From the NCBI RefSeq assembly GCF_009932725.1, contig NZ_BLJU01000020.1:1-64000 (forward strand): a stretch of DNA of 64,000 nt, read 5' to 3'. The position numbers and the translations under genes are program-made. Shown piece after piece: positions 1-9,526 of this stretch; the first letter of the stretch is position 1, and each line of letters opens with the position of its first letter. The notes beneath the pieces are model-generated. The model saw only the letters and a list, made by a program, of their open reading frames with translations. It was not told the DNA's origin and made no database searches. This DNA is from Pseudomonas yangonensis. Its GTDB lineage: Bacteria; Pseudomonadota; Gammaproteobacteria; Pseudomonadales; Pseudomonadaceae.

Positions 1-76
1 CTAGATTTTCACACAGTCTGAAATGCCCGGTTTTTTATTGGCCGTTAAGGCGCTGATCGGGCAGCGCCGACAGGTA

Positions 77-1285
77 TCAATCCTGACTCATCGCACCGAT
101 CTTGTGAATCGACAGGTCGGCGCCGTTGTACTCCTCTTCCTGGCTCAGGCGAATGCCCAGGGAAGTCTTGAGCAGGCCATACACCGCAAAGCCACCGACC
201 AGCGCGATCACCACACCCAGCGCCGTGCCGATCATCTGGCTGGCCAGACTCACGCCACCCAGGCCACCGAAGGCTTCGAGGCCGAAGATGCCGCAGGCGA
301 TACCGCCCCAAACGCCACACAGACCATGCAACGGCCAGACGCCGAGCACGTCGTCGATCTTCCACTTCACCTGAGTCGCGGTGAAGGCCCAGACGAACAA
401 CGCGCCGGCGATCGCACCGGTGACCAGGGCGCCAATCGGATGCATGAGGTCCGAACCTGCGCAGACCGCTACCAGGCCGGCGAGCGGGCCGTTGTGCAGG
501 AAGCCCGGGTCGTTACGCCCAACCAGCAGCGCGGCGACGGTGCCGCCGACCATGGCCATCAGCGAGTTGACCGCCACCAGCCCGCTGACGCCTTCGAGCG
601 TCTGCGCACTCATCACGTTGAAGCCGAACCAGCCGATGATCAGGATCCACGAGCCCAGCGCCAGGAACGGGATGTTCGAGGGTGCCATGGCCACCAGCTT
701 GCCGTCGCGGTAACGGCCATTGCGGCGACCGAGCAACAGCACCGCGCCGAATGCCAGCCAGCCGCCCATCGCATGCACCACCACCGATCCCGCGAAGTCA
801 TGGAAGCCGGCGCCGAAACGCGCCTCCAGCCAGGCCTGCAGTCCGTAGTTGCCATTCCAGATCATGCCCTCGAAGAACGGATAGACGAACGCCACGATCA
901 ACACCGTGGCGCACAGCTGCGGGCCGAACTTTGCGCGCTCGGCTATGCCGCCGGAGATGATCGCCGGAATCGCAGCGGCGAAGGTCAGCAGAAAGAAGAA
1001 CTTCACCAGGCCATAGCCGTGGTTTTCGGTCAGCACCGCGGCCGGCTCGAGAAAACTGATGCCATAGGCGATCCAGTAACCAATGAAGAAATACGCCAGC
1101 GCGGAAATGGCGAAGTCCGAGAGGATTTTCGATAGCGCATTGACCTGATTCTTCTGCCGTACCGTGCCCACTTCGAGGAAGGCAAAACCGGCATGCATGG
1201 CCAGGACCATGATCGCACCCAGCAGGATGAACAGGGTATTGGAACCGTGGATCAGCGTGGCCACGGCGCTGTTGATGTTTTCCAT
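77..1285 (-). CDS. amtB: Ammonium transporter, Amt/AmtB family
   Basis: Inner-membrane channel that moves ammonium/ammonia into the cell. The protein has about eleven hydrophobic helices and the twin pore histidines, visible in VVHAMGGWLAFG and WPLHGLCGVWGG. The start chosen at 1285 (MENINSAVATLIHG, 402 aa) gives the usual Amt N-terminus. The frame stays open upstream to a TTG at 1366, which would add a hydrophobic signal-like segment, so the true start is uncertain. No glnK gene is adjacent in the window, so this may be a secondary Amt rather than the GlnK-partnered one. The family call is firm from the sequence; the substrate is inferred from the family. Confidence 0.9.
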   Translation of the reverse strand: MENINSAVATLIHGSNTLFILLGAIMVLAMHAGFAFLEVGTVRQKNQVNALSKILSDFAISALAYFFIGYWIAYGISFLEPAAVLTENHGYGLVKFFFLLTFAAAIPAIISGGIAERAKFGPQLCATVLIVAFVYPFFEGMIWNGNYGLQAWLEARFGAGFHDFAGSVVVHAMGGWLAFGAVLLLGRRNGRYRDGKLVAMAPSNIPFLALGSWILIIGWFGFNVMSAQTLEGVSGLVAVNSLMAMVGGTVAALLVGRNDPGFLHNGPLAGLVAVCAGSDLMHPIGALVTGAIAGALFVWAFTATQVKWKIDDVLGVWPLHGLCGVWGGIACGIFGLEAFGGLGGVSLASQMIGTALGVVIALVGGFAVYGLLKTSLGIRLSQEEEYNGADLSIHKIGAMSQD

Positions 1286-1657
1286 CGAGGAAGAAAACTC
1301 CGGAGGCAGAAGAAAAGGCACCAAACCAAGGCACACCATCGAAAATGCGCACCACAATGCAGCCAAGCCACCGCGTGCGCCCTCGAAAAGTGCTTTCGGG
1401 CGGCCCTAAAACAGCGCCACCGAAAATCCTCTGATCGGTACTAATCTCTTGTTAATCAAGTGGTTATACGCGAAATGGACCATCCTGAGCCGCACCCGAA
1501 AAGCCCCATCGCAGGGCATTTCCCGGCCTTCGCGCACCAGCAAATAGCAATCGCTATACCAAATGCCGAACCGGTCACTCAGCGACTATTCTTTCGGAAC
1601 CCTTGCGCCGCAGTGCACTCGTAAACCATACATACCCAACGCAGAGGACTGCTCGCC
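1286..1657. other. Divergent intergenic region amtB / DUF883 gene
   Basis: About 370 bases between the divergently transcribed transporter and the DUF883 gene. It contains the possible N-terminal extension of the transporter frame (to 1366) and must hold the two outward promoters. I see no further gene, hairpin terminator or repeat in it. Confidence 0.5.
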
Positions 1658-1975
1658 ATGCCAAACAAAGCCGCTACTTCAAGCACCAAGGACGCCTTGC
1701 TGGATGAATTCCAGGCTCTGGTCAGCGACACCGAGAAGCTCCTGCAACACTCGGCCAGCCTGGCCGGCGAACAGGCCGAAGCCCTGCGCGACGATATTCG
1801 CAGCAGCCTGAGTCGCGCCCGCGAAACCCTGCATGATGCCGAAGCCAGCTTACGCCAGCAGGGCAAGGTCGCCGTCGACGCCACCGAAGAGTACGTTCAC
1901 AAGCATCCATGGCAGGCTGTCGGCTTGGCAGCCGCTGTCGGCCTGGTGTTCGGCCTTATGATGAGCCGTCGTTGA
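1658..1975 (+). CDS. DUF883 family protein (ElaB/YgaM/YqjD-like)
   Basis: Small 105-aa protein: a long amphipathic, probably coiled-coil helix (residues 10-80) followed by one C-terminal membrane helix with a glycine pattern (VGLAAAVGLVFGLMMSRR). This is the architecture of YqjD/ElaB, stationary-phase inner-membrane proteins reported in E. coli to bind ribosomes. It is followed by a YqjE-like and a third small gene, the same order as the yqjD-yqjE-yqjK group of enterobacteria, so it is probably the first gene of a three-gene operon. The ATG is preceded by a purine-rich stretch (AGAGGA). The family is clear; the ribosome role is by analogy. Confidence 0.85.
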   Translation: MPNKAATSSTKDALLDEFQALVSDTEKLLQHSASLAGEQAEALRDDIRSSLSRARETLHDAEASLRQQGKVAVDATEEYVHKHPWQAVGLAAAVGLVFGLMMSRR

Positions 1976-1983
1976 CAGCGCCC

Positions 1984-2343
1984 ATGTCCAAGGACTCTTC
2001 AGCCCGTCGTCTGGGAGCAGCGCTGCTCGGCCTTTTGCAAGGCCATATCGCGCTGCTGGCCCATGAACTGGAAGACCAGCGCAACCAGGCACTGCGTGCT
2101 CTGCTGCTCGGGGGCCTGTGCTTCAGCTTTGCTCTGCTTCTGTTGTTCGGCTTGTCCGTTCTGTTGCTGGTCATCTTCTGGGACAGTCACCGCCTGGCAG
2201 TGGCCATAGGGTTGTGCGTGTTCCATGGAGCGGGCCTGCTAGCCTGCGGTACCTGGCTGGTGCAGAGCCTGCGGCACGCTGAAGCGCCTTTCAGCGCGAC
2301 GCTGGAAGAATTGCAACGAGACAAGGAGCAACTGTTGCCATGA
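1984..2343 (+). CDS. YqjE-like phage-holin-family (DUF1469) membrane protein
   Basis: A 119-aa protein with two strongly hydrophobic helices (about residues 40-62 and 70-90) between charged ends, as in the YqjE/DUF1469 family. It starts 8 bases after the DUF883 stop and its stop overlaps the next ATG (ATGA), which indicates one transcript and coupled translation. An upstream in-frame non-ATG start exists, but the ATG at 1984 gives the conserved N-terminus (MSKDSSARRLG). Its function is unknown; it is usually found with YqjD-type proteins. Confidence 0.8.
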   Translation: MSKDSSARRLGAALLGLLQGHIALLAHELEDQRNQALRALLLGGLCFSFALLLLFGLSVLLLVIFWDSHRLAVAIGLCVFHGAGLLACGTWLVQSLRHAEAPFSATLEELQRDKEQLLP

Positions 2344-2636
2344 CCACTCCAACCATGCCACCAGGCGCTTCGCCGCGCGAAATGCGCAAGGCCGTGCTGC
2401 GCATGCGCCTGGAGATGCGCCGCCAGGAAGTTCGCCATGAGGCGTTGCAGCTCACCAGCCCGCTACGTCAGGCGCGTGACTACGGACAACGCCTGCGTCA
2501 GGGCACTGCACCAATCTGGCTCGCAGGTGGCGCGGCGACGCTGACCGCATTGCTGGTTCGCAAGCGGGGCATGCGTAGCTTGTTGCGCCTGGCACTGCTG
2601 GTCATTCCGTTGCTTCGGCACCGTCCCATGAGGTAG
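2340..2636 (+). CDS. Small basic membrane-associated protein (YqjK-like position)
   Basis: A 98-aa, very basic protein beginning with a helical arginine-rich stretch (RKAVLRMRLEMRRQEVRHEALQ) shortened here for description, then a hydrophobic C-terminal half containing GGAATLTALLVRKRG. It overlaps the preceding gene by four bases and closes the trio. It occupies the place of YqjK in enterobacteria, but sequence resemblance is weak and I assign it only by position. Confidence 0.7.
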   Translation: MTTPTMPPGASPREMRKAVLRMRLEMRRQEVRHEALQLTSPLRQARDYGQRLRQGTAPIWLAGGAATLTALLVRKRGMRSLLRLALLVIPLLRHRPMR

Positions 2637-2732
2637 CAAATGCGGCCACCCTTGCGAGGAGTGGCCGTAATCTTGCTTGGTCGAGCAGTCTGCCGCTTCA
2701 CGCGGCCAACTGCTCGCAGCTAAGGACATTCA

Positions 2733-3896
2733 GTGCTCGACGGACAGCCATTCGCCGTCTTCCAACCCTTCATCGACACGGCCACTGGCCGCATAGCTGG
2801 CGTCGAAGCGTTGGCCCGGCTGCGCGATGGCAGTGGACGGGAACACTCAGCCGGGCATCTCTTCGCCGATCCGAAAACGCCCACCGCAGCCCTGCGCCGC
2901 CTGGACCGCCAGGTCCGCGAAGATGCGCTGCAGCGCTTTGGCGAAGCCCCCGGCGACTGGTTTCTCAGCCTGAACATTTCGCCGCGCTGGATCAGCCTGT
3001 TGCGCCCTGCCCAACCCCTTCCCAGCCTGATTCAACTGCAGCGCAGCCGTATCGACCCCGCGCGCATCGTCTTCGAAATAACCGAACTGGGCGGCGCCCG
3101 CCAGCGCCTGTCCGATGTGGTCGCACGCTACCGCGAAGCCGGCGCGCGAATCGCGATCGACGACTTCGGCGCCGGCTACTCGCAGCTCGACCGCGTGCTG
3201 GCGCTGCAGCCGGACATCCTCAAGCTGGACATGCGCCTGTTTCAGGAAGCTGCGCGTGGGGGCCCCAGCGGCGAAGTGGTCAAGGCCCTGGCGCAGATGG
3301 CGGAGAAGACCGGCTGCTGGATCATCGCCGAGGGGGTGGAAACCGAAGCCGAGCTGAACTTCGCCCTCGAGTGCGGCGCGCGCTACGTGCAGGGTTTTCT
3401 CTTCGCCAGGCCCGAGCGGGAGCTGTTCGCCAGCGACGCCTTCGTCGGCCGCTTCGCCCGCCTGCGCGACTGTTATGTGAAACAGAAACTCGCTGAGCGC
3501 GCACGCCTGGTCAACCTGCGCCAGCAGTTGAGCGAACTGATGGCCGAACTGCGGCCCTGGGCGGAGAGCGGCGCCCCTACTAGCGGCCTGCGCGCGCCGG
3601 ACAGTTATCCCTGGCTGCTGCGCACCTATCAGTGCGATCGCCACGGCACTCAGCTGACGCCGAATCTGGAGTGGCGCCAACAGGCCTGGCACGCCGATGA
3701 CCGCTACCTGGGCCACAACTGGTCATGGCGCCCCTACTTCTATCAACTGCTGGCCGAAGGCTGGGAAGAGCGGCGCCTGACGCTCTCCACCACCTATCGT
3801 GACGCCACCACCAACCAGTACTGCCTGACAGCGGGTCAGTTCATCGATCACGGTCGCCGGCTGCTCCTGGTAGACATCGACGCCGCCGGTCTGTAG
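2733..3896 (+). CDS. EAL-domain c-di-GMP protein with C-terminal YkuI_C/PAS-like domain
   Basis: A 387-aa protein. Residues 1-235 form an EAL domain (EALARL near residue 25, a DDFGAGYS loop around 147-154, and an AEGVET segment near 197), which cleaves or binds cyclic di-GMP. The key EAL and DDFG residues are present, so it is probably an active phosphodiesterase. The last 130 residues (WRPYFYQLLAEGWEERR...) resemble the YkuI C-terminal sensory domain. There is no membrane helix, so it is cytoplasmic. The start is a GTG at 2733 preceded by TAAGGAC. It stands as a single gene between the YqjDE trio and dgt. The ligand of the C-terminal domain is unknown. Confidence 0.85.
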   Translation: MLDGQPFAVFQPFIDTATGRIAGVEALARLRDGSGREHSAGHLFADPKTPTAALRRLDRQVREDALQRFGEAPGDWFLSLNISPRWISLLRPAQPLPSLIQLQRSRIDPARIVFEITELGGARQRLSDVVARYREAGARIAIDDFGAGYSQLDRVLALQPDILKLDMRLFQEAARGGPSGEVVKALAQMAEKTGCWIIAEGVETEAELNFALECGARYVQGFLFARPERELFASDAFVGRFARLRDCYVKQKLAERARLVNLRQQLSELMAELRPWAESGAPTSGLRAPDSYPWLLRTYQCDRHGTQLTPNLEWRQQAWHADDRYLGHNWSWRPYFYQLLAEGWEERRLTLSTTYRDATTNQYCLTAGQFIDHGRRLLLVDIDAAGL

Positions 3897-3968
3897 CCAA
3901 CACGGGGTTGCAGGCAGCGGCACGAACAACCAAGCTAGGGGTCTGGATCAACCTGGCGAGGATAGGCC

Positions 3969-5300
3969 TTGGATTGGCACACCCTGCTCACCCGCGAACG
4001 TCTCGGCAAACCCGCTCCCAGCTCGGCAGAGCTCGGACGCAGTCCCTTTCATAAGGATCATGACCGCATCATCTTCTCCGGCGCCTTCCGACGCCTGGGA
4101 CGCAAGACGCAGGTGCATCCGGTTTCCAGCAACGACCATATCCATACCCGCCTGACCCACTCGCTGGAGGTCAGCTGCGTAGGCCGCTCCCTGGCCATGC
4201 GCGTCGGCGAGATGCTGCGTGACGAACTGCCGGACTGGTGCACACCCAGCGATCTGGGCATGGTCGTACAGTCCGCCTGCCTGGCCCATGATATCGGCAA
4301 TCCGCCGTTCGGCCATTCCGGCGAGGACGCCATTCGCCACTGGTTCCAGCAGGCCGCCGGGCGCGGCTGGCTGGATGCGATGAGCGATGCCGAACGCGCC
4401 GACTTTCTTAATTTCGAAGGCAACGCCCAGGGCTTTCGCGTCCTCACTCAACTCGAATACCACCAGTTCGACGGCGGCACGCGCCTGACCTACGCCACCC
4501 TCGGCACCTATCTAAAGTACCCCTGGACGGCCCGTCATGCCGACGCCCAGGGCTACAAGAAACACAAGTTCGGCTGCTACCAGAGCGAACTGCCGCTGCT
4601 CGAGCAAATCGCCGCCAAGCTCGAACTGCCGCAACTGGAGCCCCAGCGCTGGGCACGCCACCCGCTGGTCTACCTGATGGAGGCGGCGGATGACATCTGC
4701 TACGGCCTGATCGACCTGGAAGACGGCGTGGAGATGGAGCTGCTCGACTACACCGAAGTCGAGACGCTGCTGCTCGACCTGGTCGGCGACGATCTGCCGG
4801 AGACCTATCGCCAGCTAGGTCCCAAGGACTCGCGCCGGCGCAAACTGGCGATCCTGCGCGGCAAGGCCATCGAGCACCTGACCAATGCTGCGGCCGGTGC
4901 CTTCGTCGAGCAGCAGCAGGCACTGCTTGGCGGCGACCTGCAGGGCGATCTGGTGGAACACATGCACGGCGCGGCCAAGCGCTGCGTGCAGAGCGCGAAG
5001 TCTCTGGCGCGGGAGAAGATCTTCCACGACAAGCGCAAGACGCTGCATGAGATCGGCGCCTACACCACGCTGGAAATCCTTCTCAATGCCTTCTGCGGCG
5101 CGGCGCTGGAACAGCACAGCGGGCGCACGCTGTCCTTCAAGCACCGGCGCATTCTCGATCTACTCAGCTACTACGCGCCGGAGCCGGGCTGGCCACTGTA
5201 CCGCTCGTTCATGCGCGTGATCGATTTCATCGCCGGCATGACCGACAGCTACGCTACGGAGATGGCGAGGGAAATGACCGGCCGCTCGAGCCCGGTCTGA
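3969..5300 (+). CDS. dgt: Deoxyguanosinetriphosphate triphosphohydrolase-like protein
   Basis: HD-superfamily dNTP triphosphohydrolase of 443 aa that splits dNTPs into deoxynucleoside and tripolyphosphate. Seen in the sequence: RRLGRKTQV near the N-terminus, the metal-binding THSLEV and LAHDIGNPPFGHSGE segments (the H...HD motif), and the later YLMEAADDICYG motif carrying the distal Asp. The start is a TTG at 3969 after GGCGAGGATAG, giving the expected MDWHTLLTRERL N-terminus. It is followed 6 bases later by the FUSC-like gene, so the two are probably cotranscribed. Besides dNTP homeostasis, such enzymes can limit phage replication; here the gene is core, outside the island. Confidence 0.93.
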   Translation: MDWHTLLTRERLGKPAPSSAELGRSPFHKDHDRIIFSGAFRRLGRKTQVHPVSSNDHIHTRLTHSLEVSCVGRSLAMRVGEMLRDELPDWCTPSDLGMVVQSACLAHDIGNPPFGHSGEDAIRHWFQQAAGRGWLDAMSDAERADFLNFEGNAQGFRVLTQLEYHQFDGGTRLTYATLGTYLKYPWTARHADAQGYKKHKFGCYQSELPLLEQIAAKLELPQLEPQRWARHPLVYLMEAADDICYGLIDLEDGVEMELLDYTEVETLLLDLVGDDLPETYRQLGPKDSRRRKLAILRGKAIEHLTNAAAGAFVEQQQALLGGDLQGDLVEHMHGAAKRCVQSAKSLAREKIFHDKRKTLHEIGAYTTLEILLNAFCGAALEQHSGRTLSFKHRRILDLLSYYAPEPGWPLYRSFMRVIDFIAGMTDSYATEMAREMTGRSSPV

Positions 5301-5306
5301 CGACAC

Positions 5307-6371
5307 ATGAAGAACCTGATTCGCAACAGTTTCACCTGGCATGCAGGCCCGCCGGCTTGGGGCCCGGCGGTGGTCGCCGGGCTGGGTTGTGCCTTGCCGC
5401 TGCTGCTCGGTCTGTTCACTGCCCATAGTGGTTTCCTCTGGGCCTCGGCCGGCGCCTTCCAGGCCGCGCAGGCCAATCCACTGCACCGCTTCGGCATGTT
5501 GCGCATGCTGCTGCTCACCGGTCTCGGTGCCTGCAGCGCCGGCCTGGGGTTCTGGGCCGGAAGTCACCCGCTGGTCAGCCTGGGTATTTTTGCCGCCTTC
5601 GGCCTGCTGCTGGCCTGGCTGCAGCGTTTCGGCAGCGAGGCCGGCAAGCTGGGCATCGGCCTGTGCATCTGCCTGTGCCTTGGCCAGGGACAATTCGGCA
5701 TTGGCAATCTGCACAACCCCTACGCAGTGGCCATGCTTTTCATCCTCGGCGGGCTGTGGGTGATGTTGCTCGCCTTCGGCCTGCGCGGCCTGCATGGCCT
5801 GCGTATGTGGCCGTACATGCCGCGCTTTCTCGCCATTCTCAAGGTGCTCAAGCGTCACGCGCAGCGCCTGCCACGCCAGCAATGGCGCCTGCATGCGCTG
5901 GCCTGCATGCTGGCCTTCGCCGCCTCCGGTCTGATCGTCAACCTGGCTGGTCTGTCGCGTGGTTACTGGCTGACGCTCACCGTGATCAGCACATTGCAGC
6001 TGGAGTTCCGCGGCAGCCTGGTACGGGCGCTGCAAGCCAGCCTTGCCAGTCTCGCCGCCGCCGGCCTGCTGATCCTCTTCGGTCATAGCTTGCAAAGTCC
6101 GCCGATGATGGTGATGACCCTGCTGGTGCTGGTCATCCTCAGCCGCGCGCTGCAGGCCAATCACTACGGCCTGTTCGTACTGCAGACCAGCCTGTGCTTC
6201 GTGCTTCTGGCCGAAAGCCTGTCACAGGACTGGCACCTGGCCGAGGTACGCCTGCTCAACGCGCTAATCGGTGTCGCCCTGACCCTGACGGTGGCGCTGC
6301 TGGTACATGGCCTGCGCCTGCAGCTGAGAAAGCCAGACAAAACCGAGGACGGTTCGCAGCAGCCCTTATAA
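5307..6371 (+). CDS. FUSC-like inner-membrane protein
   Basis: A 354-aa polytopic protein with two clusters of hydrophobic helices (residues 20-145 and 185-340) separated by a basic loop (RFLAILKVLKRHAQRLPRQQWR), the layout of FUSC/aromatic-acid exporter-type proteins. It carries the typical SRGYWLTLTVISTLQLEF segment at the start of the second cluster, matching the family's conserved region. It starts 6 bases after dgt. A transport role for small aromatic or toxic compounds is inferred from the family; the substrate cannot be read from sequence. Confidence 0.75.
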   Translation: MKNLIRNSFTWHAGPPAWGPAVVAGLGCALPLLLGLFTAHSGFLWASAGAFQAAQANPLHRFGMLRMLLLTGLGACSAGLGFWAGSHPLVSLGIFAAFGLLLAWLQRFGSEAGKLGIGLCICLCLGQGQFGIGNLHNPYAVAMLFILGGLWVMLLAFGLRGLHGLRMWPYMPRFLAILKVLKRHAQRLPRQQWRLHALACMLAFAASGLIVNLAGLSRGYWLTLTVISTLQLEFRGSLVRALQASLASLAAAGLLILFGHSLQSPPMMVMTLLVLVILSRALQANHYGLFVLQTSLCFVLLAESLSQDWHLAEVRLLNALIGVALTLTVALLVHGLRLQLRKPDKTEDGSQQPL

Positions 6372-6439
6372 CGTTCCGGCAGATTCGCCCACTCTTCACT
6401 ATGCTGTGCAAGCACGCAGCGCCCAAGGAGTGAAGTGCG

Positions 6440-9391
6440 ATGCTAAAGCCCGCCGTAGCGCGTGAACGCCGTTTCCCCCTGCATGTCCATATCAGTGTCC
6501 TGTTCACACTTCTGCTGCTGTTCACCGGTGTCGTGCTGGGTTTGTTCAACTACAAGCAGACCAGCCGGCTGATCTTCTCCAGCAGTTCGACCCTCTTCGA
6601 GCGCATCCAGCACGACGTAGAGCGCGACCTGGACAGCACCTACCGGCCCATCCGCCACCTGCTCAGCCTGCTGGCGCTGCATCCGGCTACCCAGGCCGAC
6701 ACACTCGATGAACGCCTGAAAATGCTGCCGCTGTTCGCCCAGGCACTGCGCGACAATCCCAAGCTGGCCTCGATCTACCTCGGCTACGAAGATGGTGATT
6801 TCTTCATGGTCAGACCGCTGCGCAGCGAAATGCTCAAGCAGCGCTTCAACGCACCGGACAAGGCCGCCTATCAAGTCTGGGCCATCGACCGCAGTAGCAC
6901 GGGAACCGAGAGCGACTACCTGTTCTATGACGGCTCGCTGAACCCGCTGACCCGCCGCCAGAATCTCAGCGAGCCCTACGATCCAAGACGGCGCGAGTGG
7001 TTCAAGCGCGCCCGCGACGATGGCGGGCAAATCACCACAGCGCCCTATCTGTTTTTCTCCACTCAGGAAATCGGCACCACCCTGGCCAGACGCAGCGGCC
7101 TGACCACCGTACTCGGCGCCGACCTCACCCTCGACGACCTTTCGGCTACGCTGGCGACTCACCGCGTCACGCCCAACAGCCAGGTGGTGCTTGCCGACGG
7201 CGACGGTAACGCGGTGGCCTATCCCGAGAGCAACCGTCTGCTAAAGGAGGTCGACGGCAAGGTGTCGCTGGTCAAGGTCAGCGAGCTCAACCCGGCGTTA
7301 GGTGAGCTGCTGTCCGGGAACCTCAACGAACAGGACGAGGGCATCATCGAACTGGCCAGGCAGCGCTGGGCCATGGCCCACCGGCACATTCAGGAAGGCG
7401 GCCCACAAGGGCTTCACCTGGCGCTGCTGGTGCCCGAGCAGGAGTTGTTGGCCGAGGCCTATCGCATCCGCTGGCAGGGCGCCCTGATCACCCTGACCAC
7501 GCTGCTGCTGTGCCTGCCGCTGGGCTGGCTGACCTCGCGCCTGGTGGTCAAACCCCTGCGCAGCCTGGTGCAGGAAGCGCAGGCGATCCGTCGCTTCAAC
7601 TTCAGTTACCCGGCCAGCGGCCGCTCACCGATTCTCGAAGTCGACCAGTTGGCGGTATCGATGGGGAGCATGAAGGATACCCTGTCGAGCTTCCTCGATA
7701 TCGCTGCCAGCCTTTCCGCGGAAACCCATTTCGACGCGCTGATCAAACGGGTGATGGACGCCACAGTATCGATCAGCGATGCCCAGGGCGGGCTGCTCTA
7801 TCTGCTCGACAACGACAGCGGACGGCTGGAGCCCCAGGGACTGGTGATCGACGGTCAGAGCCGCAGCCTCGCCGAACTCGACCTTCACGCCCTGACCCAC
7901 GACGACCCGAGCCTGCCCACCTGGCTGCAACGCCCGGCCAGCGGCGGCGAGAGCATCGCCACCTCCATCGGCTTCGATCAGGCAGGCAAGTTTCAAGGGT
8001 TGCTATCGGCGATGGACAGTCCGCGCCTGCATCTGATCGCCACCGGCCTGCACAACCGTCAGGGCGACACCGTGGGTGTGCTGGTGCTGCTGCAACGTGA
8101 TAATGGCGAGGACAGCGAAAGCATGCTCAGCCCGGACCGCGTGGCCTTCGTCGAAGCGGTCTCGGGCAGCGCAGCTCTGTGCATCGAAAGTCAGCGCCTG
8201 CTGGCCAGACAAAAGCAGTTGCTCGATGCCTTCATCCAGCTGATCGCCGGCGCCATCGACGCCAAGAGCCCCTATACAGGCGGCCACTGTCAGCGAGTGC
8301 CGGAGCTCACATTGATGCTGGCGCGAGCCGCCGCCGAGAGTGAGGCCCCGGAGTTTATTGACTACGCCCCCAGCGACGAGGAATGGGAGGCCTTGCATAT
8401 CGCCGCCTGGCTGCACGATTGCGGCAAGGTCACCACCCCCGAATACGTGGTGGACAAGGCGACCAAGCTGGAAACCCTGTATGACCGCATTCACGAGGTG
8501 CGCATGCGCTTCGAGGTGCTCAAGCGCGATGCCTGGATCGCCTACTGGCGTGGCCGCGCCGAAGGCGGCGACGAAGCAGCACTGGCCGCACAACGCGATC
8601 AGTTGCTGAGCGATCTGGATGAAGAATTCGCCTTCATCGCGCGCATCAACCAGGGTGGCGAGGCCATGGCCGAGGCCGACCAGGCGCGCCTCGAGCAGAT
8701 AGCCGAACGCCGCTGGCTGCGTACTCTGGATAACCGGCTGGGGGTGTCCTGGGAGGAAGCCAAACGCCTGGAGCGCTCTGCGCCGGCCGGTCTGCCGGTG
8801 GAAGAGGCGCTGCTGGCTGATCGTCTCGATCACCTGATCGAGCGACCGGCTCAGGAGCTGATCGCGACGGACAACCGCTGGGGCTTCAAACTGGACGTGC
8901 CGCAACACAAATTCAACAGGGGCGAACTGCACAACCTGAGCATCACGCGCGGCACGCTGACCACCGAGGAGCGCTACATCATCAACCACCACATCGTGCA
9001 GACCATCCTGATGCTCGACCGCCTGCCCTTCCCCAAACACCTGCAGAGCGTCACCGAAATCGCCGGCGGGCACCACGAGAAAATGGACGGCACGGGTTAC
9101 CCCAAGCGCCTGACGCGCGAGCAGATGAGCCTGCCGGCAAGAATGATGGCGATCGCCGATATCTTCGAAGCTCTGACAGCGGTGGACCGCCCCTACAAGA
9201 AGGGCAAGACGCTGTCGGAAGCGCTGAACATCATGGTTGGCATGTGCAAAGGGGCGCACATCGACCCCGAGCTGTTCGCCCTTTTCATCCGCAGCGGCAT
9301 ACATCGGCGTTATGCCGAGCGCTTCATGCAGCCCGAGCAGATCGACGAGGTGGACGAGCAGGCAATACTGGAAAAGGCGGGAGTTCTGTAG
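6440..9391 (+). CDS. Membrane sensor: dCache-HAMP-GAF-HD-GYP (c-di-GMP phosphodiesterase type)
   Basis: A 983-aa multidomain sensor. There is an N-terminal membrane helix (residues 15-37), a periplasmic Cache-type sensor (about 40-340, with the YDPRRREWFKRA motif), a second helix near 345-367, a HAMP region, a GAF-like domain (about 435-580) and a C-terminal HD-GYP domain. In the last, the LHDCGKV metal site (near 657) is followed by an unusually long insertion of about 150 residues before HHEKMDGTGYPKRL (near 877), which keeps the GYP signature. It likely degrades c-di-GMP in response to an extracytoplasmic ligand. It has its own ribosome site (AAGGAGTGAAG). It is a single gene facing the broken yggL. 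Confidence 0.9.
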   Translation: MLKPAVARERRFPLHVHISVLFTLLLLFTGVVLGLFNYKQTSRLIFSSSSTLFERIQHDVERDLDSTYRPIRHLLSLLALHPATQADTLDERLKMLPLFAQALRDNPKLASIYLGYEDGDFFMVRPLRSEMLKQRFNAPDKAAYQVWAIDRSSTGTESDYLFYDGSLNPLTRRQNLSEPYDPRRREWFKRARDDGGQITTAPYLFFSTQEIGTTLARRSGLTTVLGADLTLDDLSATLATHRVTPNSQVVLADGDGNAVAYPESNRLLKEVDGKVSLVKVSELNPALGELLSGNLNEQDEGIIELARQRWAMAHRHIQEGGPQGLHLALLVPEQELLAEAYRIRWQGALITLTTLLLCLPLGWLTSRLVVKPLRSLVQEAQAIRRFNFSYPASGRSPILEVDQLAVSMGSMKDTLSSFLDIAASLSAETHFDALIKRVMDATVSISDAQGGLLYLLDNDSGRLEPQGLVIDGQSRSLAELDLHALTHDDPSLPTWLQRPASGGESIATSIGFDQAGKFQGLLSAMDSPRLHLIATGLHNRQGDTVGVLVLLQRDNGEDSESMLSPDRVAFVEAVSGSAALCIESQRLLARQKQLLDAFIQLIAGAIDAKSPYTGGHCQRVPELTLMLARAAAESEAPEFIDYAPSDEEWEALHIAAWLHDCGKVTTPEYVVDKATKLETLYDRIHEVRMRFEVLKRDAWIAYWRGRAEGGDEAALAAQRDQLLSDLDEEFAFIARINQGGEAMAEADQARLEQIAERRWLRTLDNRLGVSWEEAKRLERSAPAGLPVEEALLADRLDHLIERPAQELIATDNRWGFKLDVPQHKFNRGELHNLSITRGTLTTEERYIINHHIVQTILMLDRLPFPKHLQSVTEIAGGHHEKMDGTGYPKRLTREQMSLPARMMAIADIFEALTAVDRPYKKGKTLSEALNIMVGMCKGAHIDPELFALFIRSGIHRRYAERFMQPEQIDEVDEQAILEKAGVL

Positions 9392-9452
9392 GAGCAACTG
9401 CGCTCGATAGGCCTTACAACGCCTCGGTTCGCGAGCAGAGCTCGCTCCTACA
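9388..9452. repeat. REP-type palindromic repeat
   Basis: The ends GTAGGAGC (9388-9395) and GCTCCTAC (9444-9451) form an imperfect inverted repeat that begins at the stop codon of the HD-GYP gene. It matches the Pseudomonas REP family in form, and a similar element is at 61013-61062. It may act as a transcript-end structure between convergent genes. Confidence 0.7.
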
Positions 9453-9526
9453 ACCTGGTAGTCGCCTGAGTTGGCCGAAAGCCTGTCCAGGCAAGCGGCG
9501 CCGGAGAACCCGGCGCCGAATAGCTA

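Noticed and set aside
23..1135. Open frame on the plus strand opposite the ammonium transporter
   Set aside because: Antisense shadow; rich in Arg/His/Gln with no domain.
9497..9517. GGCGCCGG-AGAAC-CCGGCGCC hairpin after the yggL fragment as a terminator
   Set aside because: The stem is strong but no T-run follows on either strand, so I do not call it a rho-independent terminator.
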